Source: Snuella lapsa (GTDB lineage: Bacteria > Bacteroidota > Bacteroidia > Flavobacteriales > Flavobacteriaceae). From it: a stretch of 64,000 bases of DNA. Numbering within the stretch: position 1 is the stretch's first letter; each line of letters begins with the position of its first letter. Where the stretch lies: NCBI RefSeq assembly GCF_039539345.1, contig NZ_BAABCY010000035.1:82078-146077 (forward strand), in the 5' to 3' direction. This document shows, in pieces, positions 17,416 through 26,915 of the stretch. The position numbers were made by a program, and so were the translations under genes. The notes under the pieces are model-generated. The model ran no database searches. It was given only the letters and a program-made list of their open reading frames with translations, and was not told the DNA's origin.

Positions 17416-18771
17416 ATGAACGTACATTTTATAGCTATAGGTGGAGCAGCAATGCATAATTTAGCTTTGGCATTACATAATAAAGGATACAACGTAACAG
17501 GAAGCGACGATACGATTTTTGAGCCATCAAAGTCAAGATTGGAAGCAAAAGGATTGTTACCGGAAACCTTTGGTTGGTTTCCTGAAAAGATTTCAGTAAA
17601 TCTTGATGCTATTGTTTTGGGGATGCATGCCAAAGCCGATAATCCTGAATTGTTAAAGGCTCAGGAATTGGGAGTTAAGATTTATAGTTATCCAGAGTTT
17701 TTGTATGAGCAAGCTAAAAATAAAACGCGGGTAGTTATTGGGGGAAGCCATGGAAAAACCACTATAACTTCCATGATTTTACATGTAATGAACTATCATG
17801 ATATAGAAGTCGATTATATGGTAGGGGCGCAGTTGGAAGGTTTTGATGTGATGGTAAAGCTTACCGAGGATAATGATTTTATTGTATTGGAAGGAGACGA
17901 ATATTTAAGTTCCCCTATTGATAGGCGTCCCAAGTTTCATTTGTATAAGCCTAATATTGCGTTGTTAAGTGGTATTGCCTGGGATCATATTAATGTATTT
18001 CCAACATTTGAAGATTATGTAGAGCAATTTAAGATTTTTGTCGATAGCATTGTTAAAGGCGGGAGTATTAACTATAATGAAGAAGATCCCGAAGTAGTTA
18101 ACGTGGTAACCTCAAGTGAAAATCCAATTAGAAAAATACCATATTTTACACCAGAATATACAGTTGAGAATGGTGAAACACTGTTGGAAACACCAGAGGG
18201 TGCTATGCCTATTGACGTTTTTGGTAGGCACAATCTTAATAATTTGGCCGGAGCCAAATGGATTTGTCAGCATATGGGGGTTGATGAAGATGATTTTTAT
18301 GAAGCCATTGCTACATTTAAAGGAGCGAGCAAGCGTTTAGAGAAAATAGCAGAAAGTAATAGTAGTGTTGCCTATAAGGATTTTGCACATTCACCTAGTA
18401 AGGTACAAGCAACCACAGGAGCGTTAAAAGAACAATACCCAAATAAGAAATTGATAGCCTGTTTAGAATTGCATACTTATAGTAGTTTAACGGCAACTTT
18501 TCTAAAGGAATACAAGAACACATTGAATGCAGCAGATGAGGCTGTGGTATTTTATTCACCTCATGCCGTTGAAATTAAAAAACTTGATGCCGTTACACAT
18601 GAGCAGATTGCGCAAGCTTTTGGTCGCAAAGGCTTGGTTATTTATACTGATCCTAACGAATTTAAAAACTATTTGTTCTCTCAAAATTTTGAGAATAAGG
18701 CTTTGTTGCTAATGAGTTCTGGGAATTATGGCGGATTGGATTTTGAAGAAGTAAAAGAGCTAATTAAATAA
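17416..18771 (+). CDS. mpl: UDP-N-acetylmuramate:L-Ala-gamma-D-Glu-meso-DAP ligase
   Basis: This 451-residue Mur ligase relative re-attaches recycled murein tripeptide to UDP-MurNAc. It begins like MurC with the Rossmann loop FIAIGGAAMHNLALAL, has the ATP P-loop GGSHGKTT near residue 113, and the Mur-type GDEYLSSPIDRRPKFHLYKP segment that is characteristic of Mpl, not MurC. FGRHNLNNLAGA starts the C-terminal part, followed by YKDFAHSPSKV. It acts in the cytoplasm in cell-wall recycling. Its last 12 bp overlap the end of the convergent MOSC gene. Confidence 0.92.
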   Translation: MNVHFIAIGGAAMHNLALALHNKGYNVTGSDDTIFEPSKSRLEAKGLLPETFGWFPEKISVNLDAIVLGMHAKADNPELLKAQELGVKIYSYPEFLYEQAKNKTRVVIGGSHGKTTITSMILHVMNYHDIEVDYMVGAQLEGFDVMVKLTEDNDFIVLEGDEYLSSPIDRRPKFHLYKPNIALLSGIAWDHINVFPTFEDYVEQFKIFVDSIVKGGSINYNEEDPEVVNVVTSSENPIRKIPYFTPEYTVENGETLLETPEGAMPIDVFGRHNLNNLAGAKWICQHMGVDEDDFYEAIATFKGASKRLEKIAESNSSVAYKDFAHSPSKVQATTGALKEQYPNKKLIACLELHTYSSLTATFLKEYKNTLNAADEAVVFYSPHAVEIKKLDAVTHEQIAQAFGRKGLVIYTDPNEFKNYLFSQNFENKALLLMSSGNYGGLDFEEVKELIK

Positions 18772-19398
18772 AAAGCTTTTTAATTTGTCTCTTTTATGTT
18801 GAGGTAAAGCTTTATTTGACATCGCTATTTCTATAAGAGTCTTATCTTTTCTTTTAGAAAAGAATAGGTGAAATAACTGGGCTACAGAAAGACTTTTTTT
18901 CATACGTTCCACTAAGGTTATCGAATCGCCAGTGTTTACATGGCCTTCCTCTAATATACTTACATAGGTTCCAGGGCGTCCATGTGCTATGAATTGTTTT
19001 AAAATTTCTTGGGAACCAAATTTAGCTCCCAACTTAAAACAAGGTTCCCTGGGTTGTGAAACCTGAACTAGGGCATTGCCCATTTTATAAATATCACCAA
19101 CATGAATTTTAGTTTCATCAAGTCCTACAACCGTTAAGTTTTCGCCAAACATACCCCAGTTCCAATTTAAGTTAGGGTAAAGTCCTTTCCAGTAAGGGTA
19201 ATGATCTGAAGAGAATAGATAGCACGCCTTGTAATAGCCACCATGTACTTTAGTATCGCATACAAAATCATTATTAACACCTTCTTTGCCTAAAAATATA
19301 GGGGAGTCAATGGGAGTTTTAAAAATACCAGAAGTTACTTCCTTACCTTGCCATACAAATGTCTGGGGAATTGCGATATTGGTAGATGCTATGTGCAT
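18760..19398 (-). CDS. MOSC domain protein, YiiM-like
   Basis: This 212-residue protein is a MOSC-domain oxidoreductase-like protein of the YiiM group. The GVNNDFVCDTKVHGGYYKACYLF block, GMFGENLTV and PREPCFKL are the family signature; the cysteine in PREPC is the likely molybdenum-cofactor ligand. Residues 160 onward form the helical C-terminal 3-alpha extension typical of YiiM. A role in reducing N-hydroxylated compounds is known for relatives and inferred here. Tail-to-tail overlap of 12 bp with mpl. Confidence 0.88.
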   Translation of the reverse strand: MHIASTNIAIPQTFVWQGKEVTSGIFKTPIDSPIFLGKEGVNNDFVCDTKVHGGYYKACYLFSSDHYPYWKGLYPNLNWNWGMFGENLTVVGLDETKIHVGDIYKMGNALVQVSQPREPCFKLGAKFGSQEILKQFIAHGRPGTYVSILEEGHVNTGDSITLVERMKKSLSVAQLFHLFFSKRKDKTLIEIAMSNKALPQHKRDKLKSFLFN

Positions 19399-19464
19399 AA
19401 GTTAAAAATAGTTTTGTAGTAATGAGTTTAATGCTATAGTTAAAGATTGTGTTTTCTCTTTGGC

Positions 19465-19914
19465 TTAAACGCCAAATTGCCTTAAATGATGATCCAGATG
19501 TTTGTATTGCATTTGTCCCCGTTGCTCATGGGTAAAATCTCCACAAATAGGATGCGATGGCCAATTGGGATCGTCTTTTTTAGCATAAAAGGCATTGATT
19601 AGTTCGATTAGTTTGTTTTTCTCTTCTAAAAAATTCCTTTTGTCAACAATCCTATATTCTCTAGAAGTTGGTAAATTATGTTTCCAAGGTTTGTCATTAT
19701 AAAGAGATGCCTTATAAAATGAAAACAAAATCTTCATGATAAAATTAGGCTTTTTAAGGTTTTGTTTACCTAAAGTAACGTTTAATGGTCCCAAGCAATG
19801 CGCTAACATTTGTGCAACATTCATCTTTCCCCATAGCGGCTGTGAGTTTTCGGTTAATGCTTCAATACGACTTAAAATATCTTGGTGTACTTGTGTTTCA
19901 TATAAAGATTTCAT
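19465..19914 (-). CDS. DUF1569 / DinB-like protein
   Basis: A 149-residue protein of the DUF1569 family, a four-helix DinB-like fold. Visible features are QPLWGKMNVAQMLAHCLGPLNV, where a conserved His faces the metal site, HPICGDFTHEQRGQMQYKHLDHHLRQFGV at the end, and the central Lys-rich helix. The terminal H-x3-H pattern (KHLDHHLRQF) is the usual metal-binding end of DinB-type proteins. The ATG at 19914 is used because the longer frame begins at a TTG. Function unknown; relatives are sometimes thiol-dependent. Confidence 0.82.
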   Translation of the reverse strand: MKSLYETQVHQDILSRIEALTENSQPLWGKMNVAQMLAHCLGPLNVTLGKQNLKKPNFIMKILFSFYKASLYNDKPWKHNLPTSREYRIVDKRNFLEEKNKLIELINAFYAKKDDPNWPSHPICGDFTHEQRGQMQYKHLDHHLRQFGV

Positions 19915-20038
19915 AAATAAACATTTCAGAAAATTTTTAACCAATGAATAAATCTAAGAATCTCTAAAACGAATTAAGATCTAGAAATTCTTTTCGATTT
20001 AAATTGCCTGATAAATTTACAATATTTATATTTATAAA

Positions 20039-20737
20039 ATGTATGAAAAATCTTCATCTTTTAGTATAAAAAATTGGTCGTTAGACGACCGGCCTCGTGA
20101 AAAACTACTCAATAAAGGAAGAGGAACATTAAGTGATGCCGAGCTGGTTGCTATATTAATCGGCTCAGGAAATAAGGAAGAGAGCGCGGTTGCCTTAGCA
20201 AAACGTATACTTGCTAATGCTAGTAATAACCTAAGTGAGTTGGGTAAGTTGTCTGTTGAGCAATTAATGGCGTTTAAAGGTATTGGCGAAGCCAAAGCCA
20301 TTGCTATTGCTGCAGCTTTAGAGTTAGGACGCAGGCGCAGGGGAGAAGAAGCCTTGAAAAAGAAAAAAATAAGTTCAAGTTTATCTGTTTTTGAGCTAAT
20401 GCAACCTTTAGTAGGCGAATTGCAACATGAAGAATTTTGGATTATATATTTGAACAATTCAAATAGAGTTATTCAAAAATACCAATTAAGTAAAGGCGGT
20501 ATAACTGGTACCTTGGTAGATGTCCGTTTAGTTCTAAAAAATGCTTTAATGCTAGGGGCAACTAGCCTTATTTTAGTGCATAATCACCCGTCTGGTGCGC
20601 TAAATCCCAGTGTTGCCGATAAGCAATTGACCACAAAATTGAAAACAGCAGCACAAAGTTTGGATATAAAAGTATTGGATCACTTAATTGTTACAGAAAA
20701 AGCATATTTTAGTTTCGCCGATGAATCACTATTGTGA
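20039..20737 (+). CDS. radC: RadC-like JAB-domain protein
   Basis: This 232-residue protein has a helix-hairpin-helix DNA-binding segment (LMAFKGIGEAKAIAIAAALELGRRR, about residues 76-100) and a C-terminal JAB/MPN+ metalloprotease-like domain with HNHPSGALNPSVADKQLT (about 181-198), which includes the zinc-binding His pair. Despite the historical name, RadC is not established as a repair enzyme. It stands alone on the plus strand, 58 bp before the deacetylase-like gene. No association with a mobile element is visible. Confidence 0.93.
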   Translation: MYEKSSSFSIKNWSLDDRPREKLLNKGRGTLSDAELVAILIGSGNKEESAVALAKRILANASNNLSELGKLSVEQLMAFKGIGEAKAIAIAAALELGRRRRGEEALKKKKISSSLSVFELMQPLVGELQHEEFWIIYLNNSNRVIQKYQLSKGGITGTLVDVRLVLKNALMLGATSLILVHNHPSGALNPSVADKQLTTKLKTAAQSLDIKVLDHLIVTEKAYFSFADESLL

Positions 20738-20794
20738 AAAGTGTCAAATTCCATATTGGTGATTTGAAATTTAAAGATTGATTTTTTACTTTAT

Positions 20795-22096
20795 ATGCTC
20801 TTAGTTTATACGCACCATATTACACCGAGAATAAAATATGTTTTTAAGCATATTTGTACCAGAGTATTGGGTATTGAGGTTTCTTTTACAACCAAGATAG
20901 AGGCGTTTATTGCCCATGACAGCTTAAAAATGTCTTACACCAAACAGTCGCTAGGCAGCGAATTTTTTATAAAGAGTCATGATATTTTGTTTGAACAAGG
21001 TTTGTCGGATGTCGATATCCATATTCATGATTGGGAAGATACCAAGTGCTTTTTCTTTAATGGGGAAAAGAGTTCTATGCCATTTGATATTTTTGCAGCA
21101 GCCTTTTATTTGTTGTCAAGATACGAAGAGTATTTGCCACAGGTTAAAGATGATTATGGCCGTTTTGTTGCAACCGAAAGTATAGCGTATAAATATGGCT
21201 TTTTACATCAACCAGTAGTAGATATATGGGCATATAAGTTTAAAGTAGCCTTGCAGCAACAATATCCAGAATTTGAGTTTCCAGTAAGGAAGTATTCTAT
21301 AAAACCAATTATAGATGTTCCCAGTGCCTATAATTTTAAGCTCAAGGGAATTATGCGTACGTTGGGGGGGACTTTAAAAGATTTATTTGAGTTCAAGTTT
21401 AAAAGACTTTATACCCGATATATGGTATTATTTGGTCTAAAACACGATCCCTATGATACGTTTAGGTATATTATTAACAAGCAAAAACAGAGCCACTATA
21501 AGTTTTTGTTCTTTTTTTTAATTGGCGATTATTCTACTTACGATAAGGGAATAAATGCAAACAAAAAACATTTTATTTCACTTATAAAACATGTAGCCGA
21601 TTATTGCAGTGTTGGTTTAAAGACATCTTTTTTTGCAATTGAAGACATAGCAGTTTTAAAAAAAGAAAAACGACGCATGGAAGCTATTTTAAATACTTCG
21701 CTTAGAGCTTCTAGACAATCGTTTTCAAAGCTTAATTTACCAGAGTCCTATAGAAACCTTATTGAATTGGAAATCCAAGAGGATTATACTATGGGCTATG
21801 TAAATTATGTTGGATTCCGAGCAGGTTCATGTACTCCCTTTTTGTTTTACGATTTGGATTATGAAGTACAAACACCCTTAAAGATTAATTCATACCATCT
21901 TATGGATTACAGTTTGTTAAAAACGCAATCATTGCTAGATAAGAAGAAGGTGGTGAATGAGTTGATTAGTGAAATAAAAAAGGTTGATGGTGAGTTTGTG
22001 CCAGTATTTCATAATTACACTTTTAGTGATGCGAATCGTTGGAAAGGTTTTAAAGAATTGTTTAATATTATTTTAGATTCGGTAAATGAAGCTTAA
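20795..22096 (+). CDS. Polysaccharide-deacetylase-like protein, probably inactive
   Basis: This 433-residue protein matches the flavobacterial polysaccharide deacetylase family with an N-terminal DUF7033-type domain (about 1-150) and a NodB-like C-terminal part. Conserved landmarks are ITPRIKYVFKHI, FDIFAAAFYLLSRYEEYLP, PIIDVPSAY, EDYTMGYVNYVGFRAGSC and PFLFYDLDYE. However, as I remember the family, the metal-binding motifs are GIHPSY and SRQHF, while here they read GLKTSF and SRQSF, so two His are replaced. Loss of deacetylase activity is inferred. It overlaps the next gene by 11 bp. Confidence 0.8.
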   Translation: MLLVYTHHITPRIKYVFKHICTRVLGIEVSFTTKIEAFIAHDSLKMSYTKQSLGSEFFIKSHDILFEQGLSDVDIHIHDWEDTKCFFFNGEKSSMPFDIFAAAFYLLSRYEEYLPQVKDDYGRFVATESIAYKYGFLHQPVVDIWAYKFKVALQQQYPEFEFPVRKYSIKPIIDVPSAYNFKLKGIMRTLGGTLKDLFEFKFKRLYTRYMVLFGLKHDPYDTFRYIINKQKQSHYKFLFFFLIGDYSTYDKGINANKKHFISLIKHVADYCSVGLKTSFFAIEDIAVLKKEKRRMEAILNTSLRASRQSFSKLNLPESYRNLIELEIQEDYTMGYVNYVGFRAGSCTPFLFYDLDYEVQTPLKINSYHLMDYSLLKTQSLLDKKKVVNELISEIKKVDGEFVPVFHNYTFSDANRWKGFKELFNIILDSVNEA

Positions 22097-22775
22097 GGGT
22101 ATTACAGATGTTTTTTTTGATCTTGATCATACCTTATGGGATTTTGATAAGAACTCGGCGTTGGCATTTAAAAAGATTTTTAAGTTGCGTGAATTACCTA
22201 TAGACTTGAGCACATTTTTAGCGCATTATATAGTTATTAACGCACAATATTGGAAACGCTATAGAGATGAAAAAATAGACCATGAAACTCTACGGATAGG
22301 GCGTTTAAACGATACGTTTAAAGCTATAGGTTTTTCCATAGATGAAGCTTTGGTATATCAAATTTCCATAGATTATATAGTACATCTTACAACATATAAC
22401 CATTTGTTTAAGAATACCATTCTTATTCTGGATTATCTAAGTATTAAATACAGATTGCATATAATAAGTAATGGCGCAAGCGACATACAACATAAAAAAT
22501 TAAGGAATGCCAATATTAGTCATTATTTTAAGACCGTTACCAATGCAGAAATGGCGAGTGTTAAAAAGCCAAATCCTAAAATTTTTGAGTTTGCTTTAAA
22601 GGCCGCTAATGCTAATGTTGCACAAAGTATTATGATTGGCGATGGTTTTGAAGCCGATATAGAGGGAGCCATGAATGTTGGCATGGATGTGATCTATTTC
22701 GATCCAAAGAACCAAAAAAAGAATGTTGAGATAAAACAGATTGATAATCTCATCCATTTAAAAAAATATTTGTAA
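22086..22775 (+). CDS. yjjG: HAD nucleotidase, YjjG family
   Basis: A 229-residue haloacid-dehalogenase hydrolase. Motif I is VFFDLDHTLWDFDKNSALAF near residue 11, with the nucleophilic Asp and the second Asp; motif II is IISNGAS; the lysine and motif IV appear as KKPNPKIFEFALKAA and MIGDGFEADIEGAMNVGMD. The sequence matches YjjG-type noncanonical pyrimidine nucleotidases, which remove phosphate from damaged or 5-substituted dUMP-like nucleotides. It begins inside the end of the previous gene and is probably in its operon. Confidence 0.9.
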   Translation: MKLKGITDVFFDLDHTLWDFDKNSALAFKKIFKLRELPIDLSTFLAHYIVINAQYWKRYRDEKIDHETLRIGRLNDTFKAIGFSIDEALVYQISIDYIVHLTTYNHLFKNTILILDYLSIKYRLHIISNGASDIQHKKLRNANISHYFKTVTNAEMASVKKPNPKIFEFALKAANANVAQSIMIGDGFEADIEGAMNVGMDVIYFDPKNQKKNVEIKQIDNLIHLKKYL

Positions 22776-22814
22776 AATGTACAATTTTGAAAATCTTTAC
22801 GTTTAAGTTTAGGC

Positions 22815-23378
22815 ATGTTAAAGCAAATTTTTAAGTATACCATTCTAAGTGTCATTTTCATCTTTGCTATTTGTTCGTGTACCAAAGATGTGGATTTTGA
22901 CCAGATTGACGATTTTGAAATTTTTCCGGTATTGGAATCCAGTTTGGTGCACTTAAATGAACCAGCAAGCAGGTTTTATATAGATGGTTATGAGGTCGCC
23001 GTTATTCAAGATTCGGTTAGTATTGATGTTTTTAATAATCAGTTTGCAATCGATAACTTAATAAAGGCCGAGCTTGTATTGGAAATGACCAATTCAATAA
23101 ATAGAGGACTTGATGTACAAGTCGATTTTTTTGATGCAGCAAATCAGCTAAGGCATACTTTTTCCGTGTCTGTAGAGCCCTCTCCAAATAATGAAGAAAT
23201 AGTCTCACAGCATACTGAGGTTTTTGAAGGAAACAGTTTGATAGCTTTAAAGCAAACAACCAAATTAGTATTAACATTAAGAACACGATCTGGTAGTCCC
23301 ATCAATGAAAATACACCTGGTAGGATAGGCCTGAAATCAAAGGGTGTTTTTTATTTAAAAATAGACAATTCTATATGA
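22815..23378 (+). CDS. Unrecognised lipoprotein
   Basis: This 187-residue protein has a signal peptide with a lipobox (FAICSCTKD, Cys at about 22). The rest is acidic and beta-rich (EFFPVLESSLVHL, NRGLDVQVDFFDA, LVLTLRTRSG). It overlaps the DUF5723 gene by 4 bp and starts a three-gene set with it. I do not recognise a domain. A periplasmic-side or surface partner of the adjacent outer-membrane protein is inferred. Confidence 0.75.
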   Translation: MLKQIFKYTILSVIFIFAICSCTKDVDFDQIDDFEIFPVLESSLVHLNEPASRFYIDGYEVAVIQDSVSIDVFNNQFAIDNLIKAELVLEMTNSINRGLDVQVDFFDAANQLRHTFSVSVEPSPNNEEIVSQHTEVFEGNSLIALKQTTKLVLTLRTRSGSPINENTPGRIGLKSKGVFYLKIDNSI

Positions 23379-24787
23379 GAAAGGCAATTTGGTTGTTTTT
23401 ATGTATAACGGGATTTACCTTTTCTCAAAATAAGCAAGTACTTTATGGGTTTTCAGAAATACCACAAGCGCTCATGCTTAATCCTGGAGGTGAGGTAAAG
23501 AACAATTGGTACTTTGGTATTCCATTGTTGTCCCATATTCATACTAGTGTAGGAATATCGGGAAGTACTGTTTATGATGTTTTTGCTGATGATGGCGTAG
23601 ATTTTAATACTAAGCTCCGTAACGCTATATACAGTATGAGGTCTAACGATTTTTTTAGTGCTAATCAACAATTAGAAATTTTCTCTGGGGGTTTTGCTTA
23701 TGGAACTAGTTATAATAAAAACAAGTACATAAGTTTTGGTATGTATCAAGAGTTTGATTTTATAACCTATTTCCCAAAAGATTATGCTATTCTGGCTTAC
23801 GAAGGCAATCAAAATAATATTAACAGGCGTTTTAATGCTGGTCATGCCAGTGCTAGTGCAGAAGTTATTTCTGTATTACATGTGGGGTACAATAAAAAAG
23901 TAAATAGAGCATTTTCATTTGGTGTTAGGGGTAAAATATATTCAAACATACTTAATATAGCGACCACTAAAAACAAAGGCTATTTTGTTACTGAATATGG
24001 TGAGAACAATTTTTATAACCATATATTTAATTTGGATTTGGAACTTAGAACGTCGGGGCTGTCGAGTTTAACAGATGATGATGCAGATTCGGATGCAGTA
24101 GCTAGAGCATTAAAAAAGCGAGCACTGTTTGGAGGTGATCTTGGCTTGGGGTTTGATATAGGTTTTTCCCATAAATTGTCAAAACAATGGACTGTAGATG
24201 GAAGTCTGTTAGATATTGGTTTTATAAGTCATAGTAAAGATGTTGAAAACTATAAAATAGCGGGTAGCTATGCATTTGAAGGCGCCAATCCTATTTTTCC
24301 AGAAACCGGATCCGGACAAACGGCAGAGGAATACTGGAATGAAATTGAAGATGAGTTCGAAGCGTTATTTAATGTAGATACTACCGCTAAAAAATACATA
24401 ACCTGGAGACCTATAAAAATGAATGCTTCCCTAAATTATGCATTTGGAGAAAAAAGAAGTGAGGAATGTAACTGTTTAAAAGAAGATGTTGGATATCTTA
24501 ATGCTGTAGGGGTACAGTTGTATGCGATAAACAGACCTAAACAGCCGCAAATGGCTCTAACCGCATACTATTACAGGAGGTTGTTTAAAGGGTTGCGAGC
24601 TAAGGCAACATATACCATAGACTCCTATTCGTTTAATAACGTAGGCTTGGGGCTTTCAGTACATATTGGTGCAGTTAATTTTTATCTTATGGCAGATAAT
24701 TTTATACAATATAAAAACATATATGATGCACAAAGTGTATCTTTACAGTTAGGGTTTAACTATATATTTAATAAAAATGAAGACTAG
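23375..24787 (+). CDS. DUF5723 outer-membrane protein
   Basis: This 470-residue protein has a signal peptide (ends near residue 18, FTFSQN) and the pattern of a beta-barrel: alternating hydrophobic strands, aromatic girdles, and a final strand ending in LGFNYIFNK. The N-terminal GFSEIPQALMLNPGG and WYFGIPLLSHIH match the DUF5723 family, whose members are outer-membrane proteins of Bacteroidota with unknown role, often near gliding or surface genes. The acidic stretch near residues 225-245 (SLTDDDADSDAVA) is probably an external loop. Confidence 0.82.
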   Translation: MRKAIWLFLCITGFTFSQNKQVLYGFSEIPQALMLNPGGEVKNNWYFGIPLLSHIHTSVGISGSTVYDVFADDGVDFNTKLRNAIYSMRSNDFFSANQQLEIFSGGFAYGTSYNKNKYISFGMYQEFDFITYFPKDYAILAYEGNQNNINRRFNAGHASASAEVISVLHVGYNKKVNRAFSFGVRGKIYSNILNIATTKNKGYFVTEYGENNFYNHIFNLDLELRTSGLSSLTDDDADSDAVARALKKRALFGGDLGLGFDIGFSHKLSKQWTVDGSLLDIGFISHSKDVENYKIAGSYAFEGANPIFPETGSGQTAEEYWNEIEDEFEALFNVDTTAKKYITWRPIKMNASLNYAFGEKRSEECNCLKEDVGYLNAVGVQLYAINRPKQPQMALTAYYYRRLFKGLRAKATYTIDSYSFNNVGLGLSVHIGAVNFYLMADNFIQYKNIYDAQSVSLQLGFNYIFNKNED

Positions 24788-25616
24788 ATTTTTTTTGGTG
24801 TTAATAACACTTTTCATGGTTTCAAGCACATTCTCTCAAGTAAATTTAAATGATTACAAATATGTGATAGTGCCAAATAAATTTGATTTCTTAAAAGAAA
24901 AGAATCAATATCAATTAAATGCATTGGCTCAATTTTTATTTAGGAAATATGGTTTTAATGCACTAATGGAGGGAGATGGATACCCAGAAGATATGGTACT
25001 TAATAGGTGTTTGACCTTAAAATCGGATGTGATAAAGGATTCTGGACTTTTTAAAACGAAGTTAACCGTAGAATTGAAAGATTGTAATGATCGTGTTGTT
25101 TATACATCCGAAATAGGGGAAAGTAGAGAAAAAGAGTATGCAAAGGCTTATAATGAAGCGTTAAGGGAGGCTTTTAAATCCTTAGAAACACTTAATTATG
25201 AATACCAGCCAAAGAAAACGAATGTTGTGGCTGTACAAGCGGTTGAAACCAAAGCAGAAGTATCAAAAGAGATAGCAACATTAAAAGAAGAAATAGCATC
25301 CTTAAAAAGAGAGAAACAAGCTGAAGTTAAGGAAACAAAAGTAGCTGTGGTTCCTGTTAAAACGGTTAAAAGTGAAGAATCTAATGTAAAAGAAAGTGTG
25401 TCTGGCGGTGTATTATATGCACAAGTTATTGAAAATGGATTTCAATTAGTGGACAGCACACCTAAAGTGATTTACAGGATTTTGAAAACTGGACTAGAAA
25501 ATACATTTTTGGTTGAAAACAAACAAGCCATTGTTTATAAAAAGGGAAACCTATGGGTTCTGGAATACTATGCTAACAGTGCTTTAAAGATGGAAGAACT
25601 CAATATTAAGTTTTAG
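24777..25616 (+). CDS. Exported coiled-coil protein of unknown function
   Basis: A 279-residue protein with a signal peptide (ends around residue 20, STFSQ). Residues 21-145 are a compact domain (VNLNDYKYVIVPNKFDFL and YQLNALAQFLFRKYGF resemble a LPP20-like or CsgG-associated domain seen in other flavobacterial proteins). Residues 155-210 are a Lys/Glu-rich coiled coil with repeated KEE and KAEV units, and the last 60 form a beta-rich tail. It overlaps DUF5723 by 11 bp, so it belongs to the same operon. Its function is unknown; a periplasmic support role is inferred. Confidence 0.75.
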   Translation: MKTRFFLVLITLFMVSSTFSQVNLNDYKYVIVPNKFDFLKEKNQYQLNALAQFLFRKYGFNALMEGDGYPEDMVLNRCLTLKSDVIKDSGLFKTKLTVELKDCNDRVVYTSEIGESREKEYAKAYNEALREAFKSLETLNYEYQPKKTNVVAVQAVETKAEVSKEIATLKEEIASLKREKQAEVKETKVAVVPVKTVKSEESNVKESVSGGVLYAQVIENGFQLVDSTPKVIYRILKTGLENTFLVENKQAIVYKKGNLWVLEYYANSALKMEELNIKF

Positions 25617-25637
25617 TGAGCTATTGAAGGCAAACGG

Positions 25638-26915
25638 TTAATATCCATACTTGTCTTTCCAACGCTGTTTCAAAAATTCACGATGGGCATTTTCACGAGC
25701 ATTGTTGCCTGGGTCGTAAAGTTTAGTGTTTTTTATGTTCTCGGGTAAAAACTCTTGATTGGCAAAATTTAGGTCATAGTTATGGGCATATTTATAATTT
25801 TCGCCATAACCTAATTCTTTCATCAATTTTGTTGGTGCATTTCTAATTTCTAAAGGAACCGATAAGTCTCCAGTTTGTCTTACCAATTGCTGCGCTGTAT
25901 TTATAGCTTTGTATGCTGCATTGCTCTTAGGGGAACAAGCCAAATACGTAGCACATTGGCTAAGTACTATTCTGGATTCAGGATAGCCAATAGCAGATAC
26001 AGCTTGAAAGGTATTGTTTGCAATTACCAAGGCAGTTGGGTTAGCGTTACCTATGTCTTCACTGGCTAAGATAAGTAATCGGCGTGCTATAAATTTAACA
26101 TCTTCACCCCCTTCAACCATGCGTGCTAACCAATACACAGCAGCATTGGGATCGCTTCCTCGTATCGATTTAATAAAAGCAGATATAATATCGTAATGCT
26201 GTTCTCCCGTTTTATCGTAGCGTACCGTATTGTTTTGGACCTTATCTAGAACCATGTCGTCAGTTATAACAATATCATCGCTACCGAGGGCATTGACAAT
26301 AAGTTCAAATACATTAAGTAGTTTTCTGCCATCACCACCTGAAATTCTTAATAAAGCATTTGTTTCTTTTAATATTATATTCTTTTTAGAAAGATATTCA
26401 TCTTTTTCGATGGCACGTTCTAAAAGAGTTTCTAAATCAGTCTTATCAAAGGCATTCAGAATATAAACCTGGCAGCGTGATAAAAGAGCAGGAATTACTT
26501 CAAAACTTGGATTTTCGGTAGTAGCCCCAATAAGTGTAATCCAACCTTTTTCTACGGCTTGTAACAAAGAATCTTGTTGTGATTTACTGAACCTATGAAT
26601 CTCATCAATAAATAAGATGGGATTTTTAGTAGTAAATAATCCTCCACTTTGTTTGGCTTTGTCAATAACATCACGAACATCTTTAACGCCCGAATTTATG
26701 GCACTTAGGGTGTAAAATGGTCGACCAGATTCTGCTGCTATAATATTGGCAAGTGTAGTTTTTCCAGTGCCGGGTGGACCCCAAAATAACATAGATGGAA
26801 TTAGACCCTGTTTAATGTGTTGTGTTAATGAACCATTTGCCCCAACCAAATGTGTTTGACTTACATAATCTGTTAATGTTTTGGGTCTTAAACGTTCTGC
26901 TAAAGGTTCATTCAT
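25638..26915 (-). CDS. rarA: Replication-associated recombination protein A
   Basis: RarA (MgsA) is an AAA+ ATPase that acts with SSB at stalled replication forks. At 425 residues it has the usual length. Walker A is GPPGTGKTT (46-54), Walker B ILFIDEIHRF near 96, sensor I TLIGATTENPSF, followed by SRCQVY. The C-terminal tetramerisation part is marked by SIRGSDPNAAVYWLARMVEGGEDVKFIARRL. It is convergent with the plus-strand three-gene envelope operon (21 bp between stops) and divergent from the rhomboid gene. Confidence 0.96.
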   Translation of the reverse strand: MNEPLAERLRPKTLTDYVSQTHLVGANGSLTQHIKQGLIPSMLFWGPPGTGKTTLANIIAAESGRPFYTLSAINSGVKDVRDVIDKAKQSGGLFTTKNPILFIDEIHRFSKSQQDSLLQAVEKGWITLIGATTENPSFEVIPALLSRCQVYILNAFDKTDLETLLERAIEKDEYLSKKNIILKETNALLRISGGDGRKLLNVFELIVNALGSDDIVITDDMVLDKVQNNTVRYDKTGEQHYDIISAFIKSIRGSDPNAAVYWLARMVEGGEDVKFIARRLLILASEDIGNANPTALVIANNTFQAVSAIGYPESRIVLSQCATYLACSPKSNAAYKAINTAQQLVRQTGDLSVPLEIRNAPTKLMKELGYGENYKYAHNYDLNFANQEFLPENIKNTKLYDPGNNARENAHREFLKQRWKDKYGY

